From positions 13,949,541 through 14,013,540 of the forward strand of contig NC_133537.1 of NCBI RefSeq assembly GCF_048544455.1: a stretch of 64,000 bases of DNA, given 5' to 3'. The notes under the pieces were generated by a model. It made no database searches and had not been told where the DNA came from. It worked only from the letters and a program-made list of their open reading frames with translations. Shown one piece after another: positions 1 through 12,340 of this stretch (position 1 is the first letter of the stretch; the number at the start of each line of letters is the position of its first letter). A program made the position numbers and the translations under genes. The DNA comes from Silene latifolia (lineage: Eukaryota; Streptophyta; Magnoliopsida; Caryophyllales; Caryophyllaceae).

Positions 1-168
1 GATATCATGAGACGTTCGGTCCATAGATGGGTAAAATATCAATCCGATACAATATGAGGCGGGTGGGTATCAAAAGGTATATTAACAAGAGTGTGAGATC
101 AGGGGCGACTCGAAGTTCAGTGTAGAAGGTATGATGCCAGATCTTTTCCATGTTATCTCAGTTGGTTC
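1..168. other. unassigned sequence at left edge
   Basis: No gene or complete repeat is visible here. The stretch is less AT-rich than what follows and reads like the edge of a repeat continuing to the left, but no diagnostic end or domain is present. Confidence 0.3.
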
Positions 169-300
169 TTTTTTTTTTTTTTAGGAAAACGCGCAATTAA
201 TCGTATTACAATAGATGGGAGGAGAGATTCAAACCTAGAACCTATTATCTATAATATTTACGTCTTAATCACTAGATTAAGACATACTTCTATTAGGTAC
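169..300 (-). mobile_element. tRNA-derived SINE-like copy
   Basis: Read on the minus strand, a box A-like TAATCTAGTGAT (268-279) is followed by a box B-like GGTTTGAATCTC (224-235), and the copy ends in a poly(A) tract (poly-T at 169-182 on plus). This is the layout of a tRNA-derived SINE. I see no clear target duplication, so the ends are approximate. Confidence 0.5.
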
Positions 301-2190
301 GTTATCCCAGGTAGTGACTATACCATGTTCAATTGGGTAGTTCAGAGTCAAGATACCAAGTTTTCTATTGGGCTTCATCACCTACAAATGCATCTTTCTA
401 GCCCATACCAACCATGACACCAGTGTGCCTAGGACAGCCCAAAATTAAGATTTACGTAACTAATGTGCATGAATTTTTTCTCCGTCTCTTCTATAAAACG
501 GGTTCATGATAATATTATTTACATAATTATCGAAATTACTAGCTATGTTTTGGATTATTTGGTCAATGTATGAGGTATAGTCGTTAGTCGTAGTTATATA
601 TGAGGAATCTTATACTTTCTCCGTCTTAATAATTTGTTTACCTGTAATTAAAATATGAAAGTCATTTGATCCTTATTCCATAAAGTGTTTCTTTAAAGGG
701 TAAATAATGAGTTTTTTAATGTTCACGAACTCAGATTTTTAATTGACGTTTCATTAGTTAATTAAAATAGTTGACATCTTTTGTTTGATGAGAAGGTTTG
801 GGAATGTAGATGAGTCTATGAAGAGGAAGGCATGTGTTGTTCGTCCAAATTGGGCATTGAGTAACTTGAGTTTTACGTACGCGGTACGTGCATGAGAGCG
901 CGATCCGAAGAGGAGAAGGATTGTGTTTTTGTCTACAAATTAAAATAATAACAAAAATCATATTGCTTATTTTGTCTAAAAAAACGCGTTAATAATGTTA
1001 ATATCGATACCACAATTAATTTGGGGAGTGTCGAGTGTGGGTTAAAATTTATAAGCCAAGTTAAAATTGATAAAATATATAAACGGTTAGGTCTATAGCT
1101 TATGATTGACGGTCTCATAATAAATGATTAAACAATAGGGAAAATGGCACCAACATGTAATTACAGAGGAATGAATAGTGGTTAAAGATAATGAAATTAA
1201 ATATGTATGCAAAAGAATTACATTGGACGACGATCAACAACTATACAAATTAAAGGTCATGGTAAAACACTACAAAACATAATTGAGTTCGGAAAAATAA
1301 CCTTTAAAAAGAAATGGAGAGGTCATTTGTGTTTGGTGGTCCAGATTAAGAGAAGAAATGGAGAGAAAGAAATAAAAAAAATTCATTTCCCTACATAACC
1401 TAATGAAAAGCGGTCTTATCTTTTATTTCTAATTTTTATTAGCAAGGAGAATAAAAACAAGAGCATGCAATGATGAATAACGCATAGAAAATAGGGATCT
1501 AAGGGGCAACATAATATGTTATTGTCACTTTAGAGTCCCTTTATAAATTATAATGGTGAAATCCAAGCAATCTCTTTGGGTCCCCGACTTTCTTATATCC
1601 ATCCTTTATAATAATGTCTATATGTGATATTGTGATATGTCCAACTATTGTCGATTTGTCTCGCAGTTTAAATTATGAATCGATTTTCACCCGTTTTAAT
1701 AATCTAAATTTAGAAAGGTTTACAAGATATTTTCATGATATATTGAAGTATAAATTTATTTTTGTCATAATTAATGGAAATATTTCATGAATCTTAGCAC
1801 ATTAAAGTTATTAATATGTCCTTGGACCTTGGGCATAGGTGTGAAAAATCGATTATGGATTAATTTGAGTTTTTAATTAATTAAAAACAATAAAAACATG
1901 ATTAGTGATAGTAATACTCCTATTTGTTAAATTTTCAGCTAATAATTTAGGAGGATTAACTTAATTACTAAGAACTTTTAGCAAACCTGAAATCCATAAT
2001 TTGCGCGGGAATCCAAGGCAACTGTACCTGTTCTTGTTGAAATATTCAAGAGGCATTACGTAAGTACGTAACTACTACAGTAATTAGTTTTGTTATCATG
2101 CATAGCATGACAAATGACAATGTCCCATAGCCACAAAAACAGATTTTACGTATCATAGATCACAAAGACCTTGTGAATGAAGTCATGATC
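301..2190. other. AT-rich intergenic sequence, no gene seen
   Basis: The stretch is AT-rich and stop-dense in all frames. Short open frames such as 1207-1398 have low-complexity, lysine-rich translations and no recognisable domain. No complete repeat ends were found. Confidence 0.5.
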
Positions 2191-2390
2191 AATAAGTCAT
2201 TTGTTGTCCTTTATTATTTTTGGATGTTTCAGTCATTTGTTGTTCTTTCTATTTTAAGAATGAACTTGATGAATAATTTGATCACTCATTCAATTTATGC
2301 CACTTGTCATTTTAGTTATTGACCCTCTCCTATTTCCTTGGTCTTTGTGTCAAAACCAAAGGACAACAATTGACCAGAACGGGGGAAGTA
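2191..2390. mobile_element. Stowaway-like MITE (family A), left end worn
   Basis: The right half, with TTGGTCTTTGTG, AAAGGACAACAATTGACC and the worn end GGGGGAAGTA, matches the copies at 8222-8402, 18565-18764 and 44793-45794. Intact family members start TACTCCCTCCGTCCC and end in its complement with a TA duplication, which is diagnostic of Stowaway (Tc1/mariner-related) elements. The left end of this copy is degraded. Confidence 0.6.
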
Positions 2391-2559
2391 GATATCTCAA
2401 TATCGTACAAATTTACAAGTTTATTTCCGTGTAAAATACTGAAAAAACTCTCATTTTCGGACGAATGGGAGAATTGTTTTTCCAAAATGGGGTTCAATAA
2501 CATACTCCGTATTAACAAAACGGGTTTGCTTTGAAACTAATTATTCAAAATGAGTTCGT

Positions 2560-2905
2560 CCACGTAGGTTCTATTTTGGCAAAAGTGGGTTAAGAATTAA
2601 AGTCGCTCAGCCAGAGGACGACTTGAGGTAAAATCGCCCAGCGGTTAAACGAGTTTGGATGAAGTTGTTCTCTCCCTTAGCGACCTTAGTGACTTATAAA
2701 TAAGTAGAAAGTATACTAAAATAATTGAGTTTGGAACAAATAAAGTAGCTCAACCCCTCAACGACTTTGGTTAATTTTAAAGAATAAATTGTTATTTTTT
2801 TAAAAAAATTTTGAATTTTAGCATTGACTCGCTGAGTGGGTAAGCGACTTTAGTTCAAATCGCTTACTCCCTCAGCTACTTATGTTTTTTCCTCTTATTA
2901 GCCTT
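2560..2905. repeat. degenerate GTCGCT/CAGCGAC motif repeat
   Basis: Short motifs of the form AAGTCGCT, CGACTT, GCGACTT and their complements recur at irregular spacing between about 2598 and 2885, and again near 3188 beyond the next MITE. No coding potential is seen. It may be the inside of an old repeat later split by the MITE at 2912-3172. Confidence 0.35.
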
Positions 2906-2911
2906 TTCAAA

Positions 2912-3172
2912 TACTCCCTTTATACCAGACAAATGGTAACGTGGTAAAAAATGAGATTTTTAAGAAAAGAGGGTAAAAGCAGGGGTAAAGAGGGAAATGG
3001 TGGGGTATGTAATTGTGGGTTGATAGGTGGGGTATGTAATGTTATTTTGTGTAAATATCAAAAAGGTATAAGGATAACTTGGTAATGTTGTGGGCCAAAT
3101 AAGAAATGTTATCATTTGTGTTGTACGATCGTATTAGGTAAGTGTTACCATTGGCCTAGTATGGAGGAAGTA
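2912..3172. mobile_element. Stowaway-like MITE (AAATGGTAAC family)
   Basis: The left end TACTCCCTTTATACCAGAC and the right end, ending TATGGAGGAAGTA, form imperfect terminal inverted repeats flanked by TA. The subterminal AATGGTAACG is mirrored by GTGTTACCATTG. The copy is about 260 bp with no coding capacity. Confidence 0.6.
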
Positions 3173-3252
3173 GTATATTGAGTACTAGTCGCGCAGGGGG
3201 AGGGTGACTTTGGTCCGCACCTAGCTTCGGAGCTTACGTAGCCCCATTTACG

Positions 3253-3790
3253 TAATTGCTAAATCCAACACGTCATTTTACTCAATCCAACACATTTTTT
3301 GCTAGTTTTTTTCCACCACCACCACCGCCCTTTATTTTTTTTTTAAAAAAAAACACCCACCCAACCCTGGCAGCCGGCCTTCCCGCAGCCCTAATCAACC
3401 TCCACCAGCATCGGCAACGACCTCCCCCCTCGCCGTCAACTACATCCCAGCCCTATCGTCAATCCAACACATTCGCCACGGCTGAAGGTTGGATCGACTG
3501 GTGATCGCGGCTTAGTCGAGGCAACGAACATGGCGTGAAGAGGGTGATCGGCATGGTTGTGGGAGTGGGAAGGGGAGATCGACGCGGGGATGGGGTGGTG
3601 AGGGGTGGTCAACGGTGGTAGGGGTGGGAGAGTGGTTGTTCGTTGTTGGGTGTTGGAGGTTTTTTTGGGGGTTTTGATTTCTCCATTGGTGAGAGTGACG
3701 AATTAGGTTAAGAAATGAGAGGAGCAAACTCGGAATAAGACGAAAAAATGTGCGAGATTTAGTAAAACTGTGTGCGAAATTTAGCAAGTC
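3253..3790. mobile_element. long-TIR, Mutator-like element with GC-rich core
   Basis: About 50 bp at the left (TTGCTAAATCCAACACG, then ACTCAATCCAACACATTTTTT) is mirrored at the right by AAAAAATGTGCGAGATTTAG and GTGCGAAATTTAGCAA. Between them lies a GC-rich core (about 3360-3660), C-rich in its left half and G-rich in its right half, unlike the surrounding AT-rich DNA. Open frames across the core translate to Pro/His/Ser-rich low complexity. A non-autonomous Mutator-like element that captured foreign DNA fits best. I could not fix the target duplication. Confidence 0.45.
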
Positions 3791-4685
3791 CCTTTATTAA
3801 TTTCTTTGATTTTGTGCCCCATTTAAAAAAAAAAATCTGAATGGGATACTTATATAGTTGTATGAACCATTGTCTGGTTCGTTCAGGGAATTAAATAAAA
3901 GTTCAAATACGGAATTACTTTTTCACATTTTTTCATTAATTTTCCAAATCATACCCTTTTTCCTAAACGGTTAAACCTAAATAAATTGACTCTTAGCCTG
4001 TATGTATTTTTTCACCTAAAATCGATCTACTTACTCTAAAAACTTGAACAATGTATCACAATTTTCCAATTAGTGAAGTAATTTAATTGTTTATCAATTA
4101 ATAATATGATTTCTTAAAATTATTAGGGTTGGTTTATCGATCAATAAGTGAAATTAATATGTTTAATTGTTTATTAATTATTATGGTTGGATTCATTTGA
4201 TTTCTTTAGTTCGTAAATTAATAAGTCGAGCAAATACTGTTATACTGAATATGCTTGACAAGATTTTATTGTTATTATTAAATTTGCATTGCATGCATAT
4301 ATGATTGGAAAATAATACTCCTTAAGTACGTAAAATAATTAATTACTAAATGCATGTAAGAATTCCGGTCCAAAGTAAGATTAAATTTTGTGATTGCTTA
4401 TGATGATGGCATCGTCAAACTCTTAGTTCTTACGTCAAAATTTAGAGTGGGTTGAAAGGATTGTATCATGTATGATTGTATGGTGCAAATGCTAATATGC
4501 GATAATTATAATGTCAAGATTGTCAACTAGCAAATTCTTCAATGTCGTCGTTGACAAGTTTAATTTACTAATCCGTACTTCTTATTATGAAATTCTCTCC
4601 ATTTTTTTAATCTCCATTTTCTTTTTAAAAATTAAGGAGTATATAATACTCCATAGTTTCTATTCTAATAGTATTCTATATCTAT
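3791..4685. other. AT-rich intergenic sequence, no gene seen
   Basis: No domain, repeat end or RNA gene was recognised. Confidence 0.5.
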
Positions 4686-4959
4686 TACTCCCTTCGATTA
4701 ACACCGCCAAAGGTAACATTCACTTTTTCGTGGTCAAACTTTGTAAACTTTGACCACAAATTCCATTAAAAATATGAAATTTTGAAAGACGAAAATTATA
4801 TTTATACATATAGATTTGGTATGAAAAAACCTTTCATAAAATTTTATTTTTTTTAACAAAAAAGTTACGTATATGTGAAGAAAAGAAAATATGGTCAAAG
4901 TATCGCTTTAAAGACCACTCAAAAGCCAGTATTACCTTTGGTGTTGATCAGAGGGAGTA
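4686..4959. mobile_element. Stowaway-like MITE (family B)
   Basis: It starts TACTCCCTTCGATT, ends GATCAGAGGGAGTA, and has mirrored subterminal CAAAGGTAAC / ATTACCTTTG. Length is 274 bp with a TA duplication. The copy at 32897-33158 has the same design (CCAAAGGTAAC, TTACTTTTGG), so this is a family of non-autonomous Tc1/mariner-type elements. Confidence 0.7.
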
Positions 4960-5237
4960 TATCTTTATTTTCATGCAGAAATTTCGTGTCATTGAATGAA
5001 TCCAGAATACGATCCGGTCCGGTAAATAGAAAGGACCATCCATTTCTTTTAGAAAATGGAGATGCTTTTTTTTTTTAGAGTTTTGTAAGTTTGTAATGTT
5101 TCATAACCTTTTTTTTTTAATTATTCAATTGGCAATAAGCCCGTAAGTCATCATAAGCTTTTGAATGTTACAAGTAAGAATTTGTTATTATTATGAAATC
5201 GACACAATGGTAGTAAACTAGTGATATGATAAACTTT

Positions 5238-6013
5238 CGCGAAAGTGGTGAACAACCCCCTTAAGTTTACTTCTACGTGAGATTAAGCCCCTTAAGTTTG
5301 ATTTGGAGTAAATAACCCCCTTAACTTTGCTATAAAGTGAAATCAAGTCCCTTATATTTTTCCGGCCAAAATCTCTCCGGATTTTTCAATTTCTCACCAA
5401 TTTCTCATATCGGTGTACTTATTATGTATAAACTTCACTCCTTATTACTTTATACATGTAGATATACCGCAATATTTATAGCGTCTTAAAAAACACATGA
5501 TCATACTCTTGATATTAACAATCAAAATGCCGACTAAAATGCGTGAATGAAGAATAATTATGAATTCTAGTAATTGCATTGCGCACACTCAATAACCGTA
5601 CACCATATTTTTCCCTACCAACGCCCTTGAATGATGCTAAGAATAATAGCTGCATCTTGAACAATTTAATTTGTAGTTTTGGAGGGGAAGACCAATTTGG
5701 CAAACCATGGATTTGATCTTAGATTACCGCGCAAACTACTCGACAGTTTTATGGATCATCATCACCGCCCTTACTTGATGACAGGAGCACACAAATAAAA
5801 AGGTAAACGTATCCGAGAGAAATTTATACCTAATATGTACGATATGAGAAATTGGTGAGAATTGAAAAATCCGGTGAGATTTTGACCGAAAAAATAAAAA
5901 GGGCTTGATTTCACTTTATAGCAAAGTTAAAGGGGTTATTTACTCCAAATCAAACTTAAGGGGCTTAATCTCATGTAGAAGTAAACTTAAAGGGGTTGTT
6001 TACCACTTTCGCG
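5238..6013. mobile_element. Mutator-type foldback element with about 180 bp inverted repeats
   Basis: The ends CGCGAAAGTGGT and ACCACTTTCGCG begin inverted repeats of about 180 bp (for example CTTAAGTTTGATTTGGAGTA on the left, its complement near 5945). The element is flanked by a perfect 10 bp direct repeat GATAAACTTT (5228-5237 and 6014-6023). Long inverted repeats with a 9-10 bp duplication are the hallmark of Mutator-like elements. The core holds no recognisable gene. Confidence 0.8.
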
Positions 6014-6081
6014 GATAAACTTTACAGTTACAAAATAATTAATCCTCTAGATATATAGAAACATAAAGAAAATAAATGCTT

Positions 6082-6285
6082 TTTTTTATGACGACAGGGT
6101 TGAATCCCCCGGGCCCATGTATTCCCGCACCACCACATGGACCATGTAAGTCACGCCTTTCGGGGGCTGCCGTGGCCAAGTGATCATCGTCCCGGCTGGT
6201 AGTCGAACCCGAGACCTCTCAACTCCTACATTTCTGCAAGCTTCAAGGTTTAACCCGGCTACCACTGGACTAACACCACTTCATT
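6082..6285 (-). mobile_element. tRNA-derived SINE with 16 bp target duplication
   Basis: Minus strand: box A TAGTCCAGTGG (complement of 6262-6272), box B GGTTCGACTACC (complement of 6198-6209), and an A-rich 3' tail. Both sides carry the same 16 bp AAGAAAATAAATGCTT (6066-6081 and 6286-6301). The perfect duplication and intact pol III boxes point to a fairly recent insertion. Confidence 0.85.
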
Positions 6286-6301
6286 AAGAAAATAAATGCT
6301 T

Positions 6302-8029
6302 GTATGATATATATACTACTATAAATTTTATTGTGGATAATGAATAAACCTGCAGCCGTTATCTTTGATGTACAATAACTCTGGGTATACACTCTACATA
6401 CTTACATTAAGATGTACGTAAGTTGAAACCTCGTTTTATCGACTAACACTAAATACATAGTACATTCTTGTTAAATTTGTTTGCTTAATAATTAGTTAGA
6501 TCTCAAAATTTAATTTGCTCAAAGAAAAGGGTACCATACGTGAACTATTAATTATAACATGTTCTAATTCCATTATCGTGCATTTTCATTATTCAATAAG
6601 AAATTAATTTTGTAAGTATAATATAGGTAACTATCTAGGCACTCTTATAAATGAGAATAAGATCTCAAAGTGAATTTTATTTTGAAAAAAAGTATGTAAA
6701 TTATTAAAATGACATGTTCTGATGTTCTAATAAAATCTCACTTTATTGTTGTAAAAAAAAAAGAACTCCATTATTGTGCATATTCATATATATTTCATGA
6801 GAAATTTACTTTTATAAAATATACAAGTAACTTCCTCTGTCATGGTCATTTGTTTTTCTTTAATTTTGATTTTGGCACAAACACTAAGCTAAGAAAAGGG
6901 GGCGGGATCATTTGTGGCCTTGTAGCCTATGGGTGTTATTATTGAGTGACAAGAGGATAATAAGTTATGTGGATGATTAAACTTTCATTTAAAAATATAT
7001 CTAATATGAATGAGACGCATATAAATAGAATATGTAAACAAATGACTACAAATTTGAAACAGAGGAATGAAATATGTAAACAAATAAGTGAAAGGAAGCA
7101 ATATGCAACTATCTAGGCATGCACTCAATTATTAGAAATGAGAAATAACAATCAATTAAGCATCATATTCATTGACATTATTCTAAGTTTGCATCTAAAT
7201 TATTAGTAGTATCTTTGACTTTAACATCATGCCTTGTACATCATGTTCAATCACTCCCAAACAAATAATGTGTGCTCCTAATTACATGCATAATATGGTG
7301 AACCTAATCATAATAGGAGTTGAAGTATCAACACCATAGTCAATTAGTCATAACGTAAAATCATGACATCTAATTATATTCTTAACCATGCATATAATTA
7401 AGTCTTATTAATTTTGTTGTATAACCTAATTAATTATATAGATTTTGAATTTTGCCTAATCTCATCCACCCAACTATTTCACATCACTTTTTTTTTTCTT
7501 AATTGTAATTAACACCTACCAACTTAGGCAAACACAAAAGTAATGGAAGATCTTTAATTAATTTTGCATCACAAGTTCACAATAATACCAAACAAGAAGA
7601 AGATTATGCACTAATTATTGTGTACGACCGAAGAAAGTGACCCTTTATTATAGTAATAAACAATCACCATTTCATGTTAAAATAAATGTGATCATTTTTT
7701 AACATATAATAATCCATCACTTATTAAAAAAAATGGTCATTTTTTATGTCCTCGAATTGTACAATTGCGGTATAGTATAATTTGTGAAGATTATGTAATT
7801 AAGTGACTTGATATTACCTTAAATCTTTCCATTTATTACTTTTTTTTACTATTAACGTTCAAATGTAGTAGGCCACCACGTGCATTGTTGCCTCAAAGTG
7901 CGTAAAACGCAAGGGTTAGTAGTAAAGGTGATTAAGAGTTGTCACTTGCCTAAAGTTGTTCTTATATACTGTAGCATACTTACCCTCCTTTATAAAGTCA
8001 TTTTTAAGTTATCTTGTTTATCAATTACA
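6302..8029. other. AT-rich intergenic sequence, no gene seen
   Basis: Apart from a short piece near 6350-6400 that resembles the SINE copies at 14682 and 18120, nothing is recognised. Open frames are short and low in complexity. Confidence 0.5.
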
Positions 8030-8225
8030 ATTGGTCTCCCTTGTGACGGGTTACCATTTGTGGCGGATAATTTGTGAGTAAAAATGGTAACAAAATGAGT
8101 TAGTGGAGAAAGGGGACCACATGAACAGTGTTGCAGAGAGAGAAAAAGTGGGTACTTTATGAGGTAAAATGGTATCCGTCACTCCAAAGTGACGGATATT
8201 GCATGTCACAAATGAGAATTTGTGT
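8030..8225. mobile_element. MITE-like foldback with GTGACGG motifs
   Basis: CTTGTGACGGGTTACCATTT near the left side is mirrored by AAATGGTATCCGTCAC near the right, with a second hairpin CCGTCACTCCAAAGTGACGG. About 195 bp. Superfamily and target duplication were not resolved. Confidence 0.4.
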
Positions 8226-8402
8226 ATCAATTAATCAATTTCTATTTACATGAACAATATACTCATTAAGAATAAATTTAATGAGCAATTTGATCATTCA
8301 CATTCGATTTGATTTACTTGTCATTTAGTAATTGACCAATTTCTCTTTCCTTGGTCTTTGTGCCAAACCAAATGACAATAATTGACCGGGACAGAGGGAG
8401 TA
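8222..8402. mobile_element. Stowaway-like MITE (family A)
   Basis: The right end GACCGGGACAGAGGGAGTA and the core motif CCTTGGTCTTTGTGCCAAAC match the other family A copies. The left end is worn. Confidence 0.6.
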
Positions 8403-8404
8403 TT

Positions 8405-8605
8405 CTAGGATAAATGTTCTTTTTTGTGTATCTCGTTCGATCCGTCTTAGTCTGAAGTTGAGTCGGATAAGACCACTAAGGCAGTAAAACTCTCCCTTAT
8501 GAATTTTAACACTACCGTATTCTCAGGACTCGAACTCAAGAAGTCGAGATCTTTGATTGAACTAGACTAAGCATTTATCTAATGATCTTATAAAACTTAA
8601 ATAAA
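8405..8605 (-). mobile_element. degenerate SINE-like copy
   Basis: Minus strand shows a box B-like GAGTTCGAGTCCTG (complement of 8524-8537) and a weak upstream TTAGTCTAGTTCAA box A. No clean tail or duplication is seen, so this call is tentative. Confidence 0.35.
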
Positions 8606-8989
8606 GAGTCATTTCTTTTATTTCGGAGTATTTCTTATCGACAGTTAGAACCGTCTACTTAATCTTTATTGATCTTTAATATGAAAAAGAAGAGAGTAGT
8701 AACGTGACAGAATAACTATAAACTCAAGTTAGTTTCTCTTTTGCATTGGATCCATCGCCAAAAGGGTAGTCCTTACTATCCTTCGGGTTTACCAAATCCT
8801 CACTCTTTTAATTCCACCTCCTCCTCAGCTTTTCTTTACTTTTTCCTCTTCCTCCTCCATAAATATTACCTTACCAATAATATTAACCGCACCCATTAAT
8901 TTTCTTCCATTCCTTTCACCTTTCATTTTCCGATATTAAAATCGCATCATATCATTTATCATATCGTATCATAAATCGTATATTACATC

Positions 8990-9487
8990 ATGGGGCATTC
9001 CAACAAAATGTTACGTATCTCAGATGATGATCGCGTTTCTGCTACTCCACCGTCAATTCAAGAAGATCAAGAACGTTGTGAATTAGGTAATTTCGAGCTG
9101 GTTAAGGTAAAAGCTTTCGTTAATGATGATACTCATGGTAATACGACGGAGAATACTGATGAAGATAACGACGGGTTTAAGACTCCTACGGGTATACAGA
9201 ACACGATTACGGTGAATCATTCGTCGCCTCCTCCAGCACCAAGAAAACTCATGCCGGTCACGAAGCCAATGAAACGACGTCGTCTTCATGATAATAAGTC
9301 GTCGTCATCGATGATGAAGTTTCTTCAAGTGTCTCATGAAGATTTGGAATCGTTGTTTCAACCTCGTTCTGTTGTTCTTCTCAAGGACAAGAATAATGTT
9401 CTTGGCGGTTTTGCTAGTTCGTCATCATCGGGTGGTACCAAGAAAGTCGATAAGCCTAAATTCGGCGGTCTTATGTCTTTCAGGTGA
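8990..9487 (+). CDS. SMR: SIAMESE-related cyclin-dependent kinase inhibitor
   Basis: This intronless frame encodes 165 aa. It carries the conserved blocks of the plant SIAMESE/SMR family in order: DGFKTPTG (residues 61-68), a PPAPRK stretch (81-86) running into a basic KRRR nuclear-localisation patch (95-98), and the cyclin/CDK-contact block FLQVSHEDLESLF (111-123). Family members bind CDKA/CDKB-cyclin complexes in the nucleus, slow division and promote endoreduplication, often under developmental or stress control. Length and the lack of introns fit the family. The N-terminal 55 residues are acidic and variable, as usual. The first ATG, just after a T/A-rich leader, is taken as the start. 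Which numbered SMR it equals cannot be decided from sequence alone. The family call rests on the order and spacing of motifs. Confidence 0.85.
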   Translation: MGHSNKMLRISDDDRVSATPPSIQEDQERCELGNFELVKVKAFVNDDTHGNTTENTDEDNDGFKTPTGIQNTITVNHSSPPPAPRKLMPVTKPMKRRRLHDNKSSSSMMKFLQVSHEDLESLFQPRSVVLLKDKNNVLGGFASSSSSGGTKKVDKPKFGGLMSFR

Positions 9488-12331
9488 TTAGTATCATCAA
9501 GGATTATCTTTTTTGCTTTTCTTAATTTTGACTTTTAGTTTTCTCTAATAATAATTAGTTTTTTTTAACATACTCCGTATGTTATTTGATCAAATTTGTC
9601 AGAATTGTTGAATATAATTCCACTACTGTACTTAATTAGCCTTGAATTTGATAAATTTCTGAATTTTAGATATTTGGTTTTTTTGATATTCGTCTTCATG
9701 TATGTTAATATTCTTAATGTTGATTAATATGATGTTGATGTTAAATTTGAGTATAAGTTTAATTATTTTTCTGCGGATTCTATGAATTTTATCTTTTCTT
9801 TCACCAAAAAATAAATCGTAAATATATTGTTATGAATGTGAATAATAATGTGTCATCGTGTGATATTGAATTCTTAGCCATATTTGTGTAAACATTGTAA
9901 TTAATATTGAATTTACCGTATGTGATAACTTGGTAAATATAACTTAATTGGTAGTAAATTAGTAACGCAAGATCTATTTTGTAGATTTTTGTGAGACGTA
10001 TAGTTCTTTGCAAATGGTCACAACAATTATGCGTATGACAGTATTTAGACAATTAGAAGTCCAATGCATACAATTTTTTTAGTGTATAATCAAGTACACA
10101 ATATTAGCAGTTCATATACAATATACCATCGTCTTAACGGTTCTATAATCACTTGTGTAATTCACAAGTTCTTTAATATAAAAATTAAGTTTTATTTAAA
10201 AATTATGTGTTTTACGTTAAAGTTTATGAGTTCGTTCACTACTTACACATGGACTTAATAGTTCACAAGCACGCTATTTATTTAATCTTAACCACAAGAA
10301 TAAAACCTCTATGGCTCTGAAAGTATTTAGATGCTGAGAGTATAGTTATACATAGACATATGTAGTTATTTAGTTTGGTGACGTATTAAAATTACCGGCT
10401 TAATAATACTTCTTATATGACAGTAGTGAGACTATGTAATTGCAATCGATAGAATTTTAGTTTATATACTTATTCAATATATATGTGAGGTTTATTTTAA
10501 TTAAATGCATCATGTAATTCAAGAGAACAAAAAAAGTATGGTATTTCGTAGTTGTTAATATAAGATTCTTTGTTTGATGGGTTGGTAATATATGCATGAT
10601 TGGGAACCAACTTTAGTCTTAGCTAGGCAATAAGAATTGAATTCGTATAATTTTAGCTGGTTGTTACGAAAAAGGCCAAACCAAATGTAATGAACAAGCT
10701 ATATGACCTAAGCTAAGGTTAAATTAAAGTTGTTCCTTTTCTTTAATATGAAGGTGTATGTTAGGTTTCAGTTTTACGTGATTCATGCATGTGTATGTGA
10801 CATTGCTTCCATAACAAGATTATTCAGTGATCTCTATGATTCTCTACACATTATTTTCATGTTCTTCGTCTACTAAAGCTCAGCACCATATTAGCCGGGT
10901 CTCCTCCATAAATTTATTAAAAGAAAAATTCTCCGAAATTGCAAAAACGCATAATGCGAATCCTCTGTCCCATTTTCATGTTCCAAATGTACATCGCTTA
11001 TTATTTACGTGTTTTTAAGTTTCGATATACATTATCAACTAGGTAATCTCACCTAAAATATTACTCCATTTTCACGTTAATATTAAGACCGCTCTTATAT
11101 TTAAACTTACCCTATATACAGAGTATATAACTTCACTAGAACACCTTTCAGAAACTTCAAATACAATTGTTTTGTGCTTTATTGTGTCATTCTGTTCATT
11201 TCTTTTCCTCTCTATTTCCTTCCATTATCTCTCAATAGCCAAGATTTAGTCCCAAAACGATCGCAAGGTTAATTATTTTATGAGATGGAGAATGAATAAT
11301 GATTTATATTCATATTGTAATATAAGAAAAAATAGAGATCGAGAAAAAGAAATCGACAGGATTCATACTCATTGTCATTGCACGTTGCACTGAGTAAACT
11401 CCAAGTATTCATAATCACCCTTTTTATTTGGGTGACAGGCTCGAAGTGAAGGCAATATAATAGACATCATAGAGTGGTTATTAAGAAAAATTAAGTTGAC
11501 TATTTTTTTTTTTGGCAACAAGTTTTACAGATAATCGACTGTCATATTTAAAAGAGATGCACACATGCTTTACTAATTATACTTAATTCTCTGCTGTAAA
11601 ATTATAAATAACTCAACTTTTACTTTATTTAACTCAAAGGTGAATATACCTTCGGATCATATGGCAGAAACTATGATTCACACACTGAAACATTAGCAAT
11701 TTTTTTTACCATTAATTAAATCAGTCTAGTACGGAGTACAAATTTTGTGATTATGTTAATTGATCATTTGTAACTTCAAGAAAGAACAACTCTTGGAGTC
11801 ATCACTACATCCACCCACTTAATTTGGTCCCTTCCACTACAGTTACATTCGATTATTGAAACATTTTTAAAATGACAATATAATTTGAAGACCGTAAAGG
11901 CGCAAATTCTTGTTTAAAATGAAGGTATATCTGGCTTAAACCTAGAATATGATAAGATGAATTGTCCAGAAAATATCAAAAGTTTTGTTCTTACTGTTAC
12001 CATAAGTTACTATTTAAATTTATTTTATAGATAAAACAATACGTTGATCTTAAGCAAGACCTATCGTTTTATAACCTATGAAGTTATGAGTCTATTATTG
12101 AGAGTATATAATATACATAAAAAGCAGTAAAATACAGATTATAGATTACTCCGTATTATGTAGCGTGTGCGTGTCTGCTAAAAGTTTATACACGTATGTA
12201 GTAAACCTTGTGTTTAAATTTTTTTTATTTTATATAGTTACAAAGTTGTACTCTCTTATATGCAAGCGAAACTCAACAAGATCAATTAGATTATCTTGAA
12301 AAATGTTAAGAAGGCACAAAGACATTACAAA
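9488..12331. other. AT-rich intergenic sequence, no gene seen
   Basis: This is downstream DNA of the SMR gene. Small open frames (9801-10052 on -, 10064-10258 and 10827-11018 on +) show no domain and no splice-linked continuation. No complete repeat ends were found. Confidence 0.5.
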
Positions 12332-12340
12332 TTTACAATA

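Noticed and set aside
3256-3787. Pro/His-rich small proteins on both strands
   Set aside because: They read through the GC-rich core of a long-TIR element and are low in complexity.
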